A DNA stretch of 48,637 nt from Pseudomonadota bacterium (GTDB lineage Bacteria > Bdellovibrionota_C > UBA2361 > OMII01), in assembly GCA_026390555.1 (NCBI GenBank), contig JAPLFS010000044.1, forward strand, positions 1 through 48,637, given 5' to 3'. A program made the position numbers and the translations under genes. The notes under the pieces were generated by a model. It ran no database searches. It had not been told where the DNA came from and saw nothing but the letters and a program-made list of their open reading frames with translations. Below are positions 42,258 to 48,637 of the stretch, in pieces. The stretch's first letter is position 1. Each line of letters begins with the position of its first letter.

Positions 42258-43632
42258 TAGGAGTAGGAGCGGGCTGTAACGCAGACCGCCGGCGAGAGTA
42301 GAGTAAGCTGCCGAGCAGCATCCACACCAGAATCAGTATCTCGCTATCCCCGACATTATACTCAACTAGTCCAGCGACCTGCCATGAGATGATTGCACAG
42401 CCGGTAGCAACAAATAGGATCTGACGCCGATCGGTAAAGCACGTCCTGAGAAGCCCGTAGATAAACCAGATAAAGAGCCCTGCGCCGATCCAGCCTGTCT
42501 CTGCCACGATATTGAGCAGGTTGTTATGGAAATGTTTAAGTTCTTGCGGGATCTCTGGAGCGAGCGCTCTAATAATACCGCTATTATGGTAGCCAATTCC
42601 CATCGGATATTCGGCCACCAGATCGGCTGCAATTCTCCAAATCGTGCTGCGACCACCAGAGATCGTAAAGTGCTCATATGAAGCAGCTAGGCGGTCTCTG
42701 ATCGGAGCTATGATGGCAACGATTACGATCGTTGTTGCGATAAGAACTGCTAGCGCCCTGCGCGCATACCAGGCAAAAAAGAGCACAACACCCGATAGCA
42801 CACCAAGCCACGGCCCGCGCTTTAGATTAACCAAAAGCGCACACACAAGTAGGGGTAGTTGAAGAGCGCTGAGTAGGGCGATCCTTTGCGCTGTTCCACG
42901 AGCGATAAGGGAGGTACGCACCGAGAGCGCGGCAAGGAGAAATGTAGCGATACCTAAGCTGCATGTGATAGCTGGTGTAAATCCAGCCTCGTTACGAAAC
43001 CCGATAGCCGTGAAAAGGATCGCAAGAAAAGCACCAATGATAGCGCGCTGCGCTGAAAATCTTCTCGTAGCCCCAATAGATACGAAGTACCAGAGCAGCC
43101 CCGTTGCAAGAGGGATAGTAAGTGCGAGTTGCCCTGACTCCGTTACCTTTCCCAGGAATAAGCGTGGCAGGGCGTCAGGAAAGGTCGCCTCAAAAAATGA
43201 ATGAAGCGCCGCCAGCGATTGTCCGGCAATCATTGCCGCCGACGTCTGCAGGAGCGGAGCATTTTGCAGAAAGATCATAATAGTGCATGCAAAAAAGACT
43301 AGTGAGATTAGCGAGGGCAGGCTATCGATAAGGCTAATGCCCAGAATTGAGGAGCAGGTGATAGTAAGAAAGAGAAGCCCGAGCGGAACTAAGATCCTTC
43401 TTTCATCTGAGGTTAGTTTAAGGGTGTGTGGGTTAACGAACGCCGAAACAAGGCAGATAAGGATTAACGGCACAAGAATAATATAGGCTAGGGAGAGTTT
43501 AAGTGGAATTAGAAAGGCCGCAAGCGGGCAGCCTATAGAGAATATAGTTAAACGGGGAGTTGAATCGAAGATCGATAACGATGGTGTTTGAATCGCGATC
43601 CGTTCCTGACTAGGTGCGTGGTGCTTTGTCAT
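42250..43632 (-). CDS. O-antigen ligase/polymerase-like membrane protein (Wzy/WaaL type)
   Basis: A 460-residue polytopic membrane protein with about 12 helices. The Wzy_C-type signature lies late in the protein: GYHNSG, then HFHNNLLNIVAETGWIGAGLF, in which the histidine and the N-x-x-L-x-x-x-x-E-x-G pattern are typical of the large periplasmic loop. The loop arginine is present in GGRSTIWR. Such proteins transfer undecaprenyl-linked glycans to lipid A core or polymerise them. No glycosyltransferases are adjacent, so the glycan substrate is unknown. The 217-bp element copy 2 lies 52 bp before its ATG. Confidence 0.8.
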   Translation of the reverse strand: MTKHHAPSQERIAIQTPSLSIFDSTPRLTIFSIGCPLAAFLIPLKLSLAYIILVPLILICLVSAFVNPHTLKLTSDERRILVPLGLLFLTITCSSILGISLIDSLPSLISLVFFACTIMIFLQNAPLLQTSAAMIAGQSLAALHSFFEATFPDALPRLFLGKVTESGQLALTIPLATGLLWYFVSIGATRRFSAQRAIIGAFLAILFTAIGFRNEAGFTPAITCSLGIATFLLAALSVRTSLIARGTAQRIALLSALQLPLLVCALLVNLKRGPWLGVLSGVVLFFAWYARRALAVLIATTIVIVAIIAPIRDRLAASYEHFTISGGRSTIWRIAADLVAEYPMGIGYHNSGIIRALAPEIPQELKHFHNNLLNIVAETGWIGAGLFIWFIYGLLRTCFTDRRQILFVATGCAIISWQVAGLVEYNVGDSEILILVWMLLGSLLYSRRRSALQPAPTPTT

Positions 43633-43684
43633 GCGCTAACTATCTTGGAGGATCTGCCTTTTGCTAGCTCTGGCGTTGCGAGTT

Positions 43685-43901
43685 GGTAACTAGTCAGCAT
43701 ATTTCAGAAATATTCGCATACGGTAATGACACTCAATAGCCCCTAAGGGGCCGATTTGCGGAGCAAATCGGGGGTGAAAACATTAACTGGTCACAAAATA
43801 TGCCGTCCCCGATTAGGGGACGACCAATCGAATTACCTATGAAACTTCGCGTTAATCTCAATAGCTTGAATCGCAACATTAAACTACGGTGACCAGTTAC
43901 G
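43685..43901 (-). mobile_element. 217-bp MITE-like hairpin element, copy 2 (inverted)
   Basis: The ends are GGTAACTAGTCA (43685-43696) and TGACCAGTTACG (43890-43901). Flanking direct repeats CGAGTT lie at 43679-43684 and 43902-43907. Read on the minus strand it matches copy 1 (8509-8725) base for base over 217 bp with about a dozen differences. One is a three-base block in the loop of the central palindrome, GGA in copy 1 and TCC in copy 2. Same length, same 6-bp duplication rule and different target sites mean true transposition. It has no coding capacity. Confidence 0.88.
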
Positions 43902-43928
43902 CGAGTTGAGTGCAGGCCAATCAAGCCC

Positions 43929-45014
43929 TTATTGCGCTATCGATTGAGCTCCCTCGTCCTCCTGTTGATTAAACTCCTCCTGAATCTTCTTAGCAAGTTT
44001 GACGGCTTCCTCTGACTTGTTACGGGCGATCACCGATGAGGTTAGCTCCATAAGTCCATCCTCTAAGTTAATGTGGTCGATAGCATCCTTAACTAGCGCG
44101 CCATCGGTCGCTGGATTAGGTGAGTTTTCAAGCTCATCGAATACTATTCTAAGTCCAGGAATACCCGCGTTCATAGCTGACTTTACCCACAGGTGTGAGT
44201 ATGCATTGCGCCGCTCAATAAGCTCTTGAACGTAAGGAAGAGCCTCCTCATCAGGAATAAGCTCAGCAGGTCCGATACCGCTTGCATAATAGCCATCCGG
44301 GTCTCCGCGCTCCTCAACATGCTTGCTTAGTAGCTCGACGGCCGTGAGGGTTCCCTGATTCGTTATTGCAGCAACTGATGCCTCACGTAGGGTGTCGTTT
44401 GGTGAGACCATCTGATTGGCGAGGTACTTGGTAATTTCAACGTCACCAAGGGCTAGCTCAATAGCCTCAGCATAAATGTCCGCCTCCTCATTTGTGCGCG
44501 CCATCTTAATCGATTCTACGAGGGTCTCTATGTTTTCAGGACGACCGCTGATTGCGAGGATCTCAGCAAGGTAAGCACGTTGCTCCTGTGATGTTGCTGG
44601 ATTGGTCGCCTTCTCTCGAACTGAGGTATAGAACTCTGCGCACCAGGAGCACTCTGCTCCTGGCAGGGTAAACTGTTCAAGGATAGAGTCATTATAGTCC
44701 TTGCTTCCATTTAGTACGGCAGCCAGAGCCTCCTCGGCTGATGCATAGGCTTCTGTAGCGGATCTGACCTCTTCAACAGTTTGGGTCTGATCAGTCTGTA
44801 GCTGTCCTGCAAGAGGAGCATCTCCTGGCTCTGAGTTACTATCGTTAAGGGCTGTTTTTTGTAGGCCGGGCTGAGTTGTTGAAGCAGAGCTCTCTGTGAG
44901 CGTAGATCCCTGAGCACCTGGAGAGGGGGTGAGGCCATCTTCCTGCTTAGAGCGTAAAACCAAAAAACTGGCGACAATAGCAACAAGAACGACGAGTGAT
45001 ATTAGCTTCTTCAT
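43929..45014 (-). CDS. Exported HEAT-like helical-repeat protein
   Basis: A 361-residue protein with an N-terminal signal or anchor (MKKLISLVVLVAIVASFLVL). A low-complexity Ser/Thr/Gln/Pro linker (about 28-80) follows, and then an acidic all-helical region of paired helices (SIKMARTNEEADIYAEAIELAL, REASVAAITNQG, ALPYVQELIERRNA in part), suggesting HEAT/armadillo-type repeats. A CSWC pair (Cys122, Cys125) could form a disulfide or bind metal in the periplasm. Not assigned to a named family. It ends 28 bp before the element copy 2. Ribosome site AAGGG lies just upstream of ATG 45012-45014. Confidence 0.6.
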   Translation of the reverse strand: MKKLISLVVLVAIVASFLVLRSKQEDGLTPSPGAQGSTLTESSASTTQPGLQKTALNDSNSEPGDAPLAGQLQTDQTQTVEEVRSATEAYASAEEALAAVLNGSKDYNDSILEQFTLPGAECSWCAEFYTSVREKATNPATSQEQRAYLAEILAISGRPENIETLVESIKMARTNEEADIYAEAIELALGDVEITKYLANQMVSPNDTLREASVAAITNQGTLTAVELLSKHVEERGDPDGYYASGIGPAELIPDEEALPYVQELIERRNAYSHLWVKSAMNAGIPGLRIVFDELENSPNPATDGALVKDAIDHINLEDGLMELTSSVIARNKSEEAVKLAKKIQEEFNQQEDEGAQSIAQ

Positions 45015-45266
45015 AGCTCAACCCTTACTGAACAGATTACAGGATCTTTGAGGACCCTTACGCATACTTAATTAGTTTGGCGTAGATGCTACTATAAAGG
45101 AAAGATAGGGGGGAGGGAAAGCCGATATTACATCCTATTTCTCTTGCTATTACATTGGTATGGCTAGACTTTTACTGGAATAGCCCCCTAAAATGGCAAC
45201 TATTAACCTCACCCCCCTGTATTGAAAGCTGAGGAAAGCGATGGCGCAGGATTTAGGAGCGATATA

Positions 45267-48200
45267 ATGCCGATTAAGGATCCATTCTTACGACGACTGC
45301 GAGAGAAGGTTATTATCGCCGATGGTGCCATGGGCACTATGATCCAGCTAGCCGATCCAAGCCCAGATGATTTTGGTGGGCTTGATGGTTGTAATGAATA
45401 CCTGATCTGCAAGCGGCCCGACATTATCAGGTCAATCCATACGAAGTATCTTGAGGCTGGTGCTGATCTAGTTGAAACCAACACCTTCGGCTCTGCGCGG
45501 CTCGTACTAGCCGAGTACGATATCGGAGAGCAGGCGTACGAGATCTCAAAGCTTAATGCGGCAGCAGCTAGGGCTGCTGTTAATGAGTTCTCCTCAACAG
45601 CATGGCCCCGCTTTGTTTCGGGCTCCATCGGGCCAGGAACTAAACTACCAACCCTTGGACATATCTCATTTGATGATATGTTTGAGTCGTACCTGCCCCA
45701 GATGATAGGCCTCCTTGATGGCGGTGTTGATCTGTTTCAGATCGAAACGTGTCAGGACCTACTACAGGTAAAATGCGCAGTATCTGCGGCGGTCGAGGCT
45801 ATGAAACGGTGTAAGCGCCGAGTACCTATCTGCGTCACCATTACCATAGAAACAACAGGAACGATGCTTGTTGGTTCAGAGGTTGCCGCTGCCCTGGTAG
45901 TGCTCGAAAGCTTGCCGGTCGATATGATCGGATTTAACTGCGCTACCGGACCCGATATGATGCAGGAGAACGTTCGCTACCTCTGCGCATCTGGTAGGTT
46001 CCCTGTGGCGGTAATTCCGAACGCCGGACTGCCCCGTAACGATGGTGGCAGGGCCGTCTACGATCTCTCTCCAGAGGTCTTGGCTGATTACCACGAGGTC
46101 TTCGTTAAGGACTTCGGAGCGGCGATGGTAGGTGGTTGCTGCGGCACAACACCGGCACATATTAAAGCGCTCTATGATCGGGTTGGAAGCCTAGCTCCAA
46201 AGCCACCGCAGGGCCGGCTTGAACCGCATGTAACTTCAAATTATATGGCTGTGGCGCTCGATCAGCCCGGTAGCTCTCCGCTAATTATCGGAGAACGGTG
46301 CAACTCAAACGGCTCTAAGCTCTTTAAGGAGCACCTTCTGGCAGAGAACTGGGAGGCGATCGTAGAGATGGGTCGACGCGAGGTCGAGGAGGGGGCGCAC
46401 GTACTTGATATATGCACCGCCTACGTTGGTCGTAACGAAGTAAAAGACATGACCGAGATCGTTTCGCGCTTCGTTGGACAGGTAACGGCGCCGCTAACGA
46501 TCGATTCAACGCAGCTTGATGTGCTCGAAGTAGCGCTTAAGCTAATCGGTGGGCGCGCGATCATTAACTCAATTAATCTTGAGGATGGCGAGGATAAGTT
46601 CGACAAGATCTGTGACCTTGCTAATCGTTTCGGTGCGGCGCTTATAGCCCTAACTATCGATGAAGAGGGTATGGCGAAAACAGCCGAGAGGAAGCTCTCC
46701 GTTGCAGAACGTATCTATAGCCTCTGTACGGAGCGGCACGGCATTCCGGGTGAGGCGCTGATCTTTGATCCGCTCACATTTACGCTCGGGTCCGGTGATG
46801 AGGATAGTAGAAAGGCTGGAATAGAGACTTTAAACGGAATTCGCTTGATTAAGGAGCGCTTTCCGAACGTTCGTACTGTCCTAGGATTATCGAATATCTC
46901 GTTTGGACTTAAGCCCTTCCCCAGACAGATCCTTAACTCGGTATTTCTGGCGGAGGCTATTAAGCAGGGGCTTGATGCAGCCATCGTTCATCAGGGCAAG
47001 ATCCTGCCGATGCATAAAATCCCGGCTGAGATACTCCAAATTACCCTTGATATTATCTACGATCGCCGAACAGAGGGATACGATCCGCTCTTTGTATTTC
47101 TCGAAAAGCTACAGGGCGCGGTTGCCGAGAAGAATCAGGAGGTAGCGGTTGATGGGCCGATAGAAGAGCGGCTTAAAAATGCTATTATCGACGGGCGCAA
47201 GCAGGGGATCGATCTGCTGCTAAATACAGCGCTTGAGAGCTACACAGCCCTTGAGATCGTCAACAAAATACTGCTCGATGGTATGAAGGTTGTGGGAGAT
47301 CTCTTCGGTCGGGGTGATATGCAGCTGCCCTTCGTTCTGCAATCAGCCGAGACGATGAAGAAAGCGGTTGCGCACCTTGAGCAGTTCATGGAGAAGAGCG
47401 GCGATAACTCTAAGGGCTGCATGGTTATAGCAACGGTCAAGGGTGACGTGCACGATATAGGCAAGAACCTAGTTGATATTATCCTCAGCAATAACGGCTA
47501 TAAGGTTGTTAATCTAGGCATTAAGCAACCCCTTGAATCGATTCTAGCTGCCTCAGCTGAGCACAAACCTGACGCCATCGGTATGTCGGGGCTCCTGGTT
47601 AAATCAACGCTCGTTATGAAGGAAAACCTTGAGGAGATGAGCCGCAGGGGGATCTCAACTCCGGTCATCTGCGGAGGCGCGGCGCTTAATCGCGCTTATG
47701 TTGAGGTTGATCTGAGTGCTGCATACACCACGGGACGGGTTTTTTACGGCGCGGACGCCTTTACCGGACTCAAGCTGATGGATGAGCTAACCGGACGGGT
47801 TGCAGAGAAAGTGCTAACGGCCGATATCGATCATACCCGTGAGCGCAAAGGGGAGATGCGCGTTGAGCGCGAGGAGCGCGTTGCCATTAAAGCTGAGGAG
47901 TATGTCGATACAAACACCCCGCAGGTTTTGAATATTCCCAAACCGCCCTTCTGGGGTGTGCGGTATGTGGAACGCTCTGATATTAACCTTCGGGAGCTAT
48001 TTGCTTTTATCAATAAAAAGGCGCTCTACGCGAATCAGTGGATGTATCGGCGCGGCAACCGCTCAACTAAGGAGTACAAGGAGTTTATCCAAAGCCATGT
48101 AGATCCGCTCTTTTATCAGTGGTGTGAGCGGGCTCTAGAGCGTGATTGGATTCAGCCACGGGCTGTTTATGGATATTTCCCCTGTAACAGCGAGAGGAAC

Positions 48201-48637
48201 GAGCTTATCATCTATAAGCCCGATGATCATTCAAAGGAGCACTGCCGCATTAAATTCCCTAGACAGATTAGCGATAAACGACGGTGTATTGCGGACTTCT
48301 TCCTGCCGCTATCATCGGGACGCCAAGATGTAGTTGCCTTTCACGTTGTAACATCGGGGGCGCTAGCTTCGGAGAAGTGTGCAGAGCTTTTTGCTGCTGA
48401 CCTGTACACCGACTACCTGCATTTTTACGGACTCTCGGTTGAAACGGCAGAAGCCTTGGCCGAGTTCTGGCACCGTCATATTCGACATGAGCTCGGTATT
48501 GCAGGCGAGGATGCCGCTACTATCGAGGCGCTCTTTAGGCAGACCTATCACGGGGAGCGCTATAGCTTTGGCTATCCAGCCTGTCCGAACCTTGAGGATC
48601 AAAAATATATCTTTGAGCTGCTTAAGCCTGAAAATAT
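45267..48637 (+). CDS. metH: Cobalamin-dependent methionine synthase (3' end cut off)
   Basis: Starts at ATG 45267 after AGGAGCGA and stays open to the right edge (1123 codons). All four modules are seen. The homocysteine domain has zinc ligands Cys225 (GFNCATG) and Cys291-Cys292 (GGCCGTTPAH). The methyltetrahydrofolate domain follows (IGERCNSNGSKLFK). The cobalamin domain has cap plus GDVHDIGKNLVD, with His729 as the axial ligand, and GMSGLLVKS. The reactivation domain (from about residue 900: YFPCNSERNE, FHVVTSGA, HGERYSFGYPACPNLEDQ) is the SAM-binding part and is nearly complete. It transfers methyl from 5-methyl-THF to homocysteine. No B12 riboswitch was found in 45015-45266. Confidence 0.97.
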   Translation, partial: MPIKDPFLRRLREKVIIADGAMGTMIQLADPSPDDFGGLDGCNEYLICKRPDIIRSIHTKYLEAGADLVETNTFGSARLVLAEYDIGEQAYEISKLNAAAARAAVNEFSSTAWPRFVSGSIGPGTKLPTLGHISFDDMFESYLPQMIGLLDGGVDLFQIETCQDLLQVKCAVSAAVEAMKRCKRRVPICVTITIETTGTMLVGSEVAAALVVLESLPVDMIGFNCATGPDMMQENVRYLCASGRFPVAVIPNAGLPRNDGGRAVYDLSPEVLADYHEVFVKDFGAAMVGGCCGTTPAHIKALYDRVGSLAPKPPQGRLEPHVTSNYMAVALDQPGSSPLIIGERCNSNGSKLFKEHLLAENWEAIVEMGRREVEEGAHVLDICTAYVGRNEVKDMTEIVSRFVGQVTAPLTIDSTQLDVLEVALKLIGGRAIINSINLEDGEDKFDKICDLANRFGAALIALTIDEEGMAKTAERKLSVAERIYSLCTERHGIPGEALIFDPLTFTLGSGDEDSRKAGIETLNGIRLIKERFPNVRTVLGLSNISFGLKPFPRQILNSVFLAEAIKQGLDAAIVHQGKILPMHKIPAEILQITLDIIYDRRTEGYDPLFVFLEKLQGAVAEKNQEVAVDGPIEERLKNAIIDGRKQGIDLLLNTALESYTALEIVNKILLDGMKVVGDLFGRGDMQLPFVLQSAETMKKAVAHLEQFMEKSGDNSKGCMVIATVKGDVHDIGKNLVDIILSNNGYKVVNLGIKQPLESILAASAEHKPDAIGMSGLLVKSTLVMKENLEEMSRRGISTPVICGGAALNRAYVEVDLSAAYTTGRVFYGADAFTGLKLMDELTGRVAEKVLTADIDHTRERKGEMRVEREERVAIKAEEYVDTNTPQVLNIPKPPFWGVRYVERSDINLRELFAFINKKALYANQWMYRRGNRSTKEYKEFIQSHVDPLFYQWCERALERDWIQPRAVYGYFPCNSERNELIIYKPDDHSKEHCRIKFPRQISDKRRCIADFFLPLSSGRQDVVAFHVVTSGALASEKCAELFAADLYTDYLHFYGLSVETAEALAEFWHRHIRHELGIAGEDAATIEALFRQTYHGERYSFGYPACPNLEDQKYIFELLKPEN

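Noticed and set aside
43733-43924. A 63-codon frame crossing the 217-bp element
   Set aside because: It starts within the element and runs outside it; the matching frame is not kept in the other copy.
45015-45266. Cobalamin or SAM riboswitch before metH
   Set aside because: I searched for the B12-box and SAM-type helices and found only a short GGCTA/TAGCC stem; not enough to call.
1-48637. CRISPR array, tRNA, rRNA, prophage or integrase
   Set aside because: No regularly spaced repeats, tRNA-like cloverleaf, rRNA stretch or phage/integrase protein was recognised by eye; a covariance-model scan would settle the RNA genes.

Overview
The window reads as an ordinary chromosomal segment of a free-living, aerobic, Gram-negative bacterium. 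The Gram-negative evidence is an RND-type outer-membrane efflux lipoprotein, a SurA-like periplasmic PPIase, a DegS/HtrA-like protease and an O-antigen ligase-like protein. Aerobic growth is indicated by a caa3-type cytochrome oxidase operon with its SCO and SURF1 assembly factors. The lineage cannot be fixed from sequence alone. Several proteins (A2-type oxidase, regulatory-domain methyltransferase, ABC exporter, FabH-like pair) look deltaproteobacterial or Bdellovibrio-like, and the ribonucleotide reductase is of the chlamydial (class Ic) kind. That placement is inference.

Layout. 1-5.5 kb: a DtxR-type metalloregulator (cut by the left edge) divergent from SCO1 and coxB-coxA-coxC-coxD. 5.5-12.5 kb: a phosphoesterase, an efflux outer-membrane factor, a Yip1-like membrane protein, then nadE-nadD-rhodanese (NAD synthesis) and a small orphan gene. 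12.6-16.6 kb: two unknown proteins (one with W/R helical repeats), a single-PDZ HtrA protease, a DUF4269 protein and a small secreted protein. 17.1-22.8 kb: nrdA-nrdB (class Ic RNR) convergent with a divergent tgt. 22.9-24.4 kb: an orphan protein and an 85-residue sigma-region-4-like protein. 24.8-31.1 kb: a trpEGDCFBA operon in which trpE is broken by an internal deletion with a frameshift. 31.2-35.8 kb: an orphan gene, a periplasmic PPIase, and pdxH-epimerase-methyltransferase. 35.8-40.1 kb: an ABC exporter with a shortened nucleotide-binding domain, trmO, a small orphan and SURF1. 40.3-43.6 kb: a tandem pair of FabH-like condensing enzymes, one lacking all three catalytic residues, and a Wzy/WaaL-type membrane protein. 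43.9-48.6 kb: an exported helical-repeat protein and metH (runs off the right edge).

Threaded through the intergenic spaces is a family of short hairpin-rich repeats. Two copies of a 217-bp MITE-like element (8509-8725 and, inverted, 43685-43901) have near-perfect terminal inverted repeats and 6-bp flanking direct repeats. Related modules lie at 6029-6152 and 13788-13825. A separate inverted-repeat cassette, TAACTATTCACC/GGTGAATAGTTA, bounds 6029-6152 and 16218-16266 and sits directly before start codons.

The observations most worth following are the active/inactive FabH-like pair, the mobile hairpin elements, the tyrosine-less RNR, the trpE and ABC internal deletions (real or assembly error), the sigma-4-like mini-protein and the two-state hairpin leader before the ABC exporter. 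No rRNA, tRNA, CRISPR array or transposase gene was recognised.
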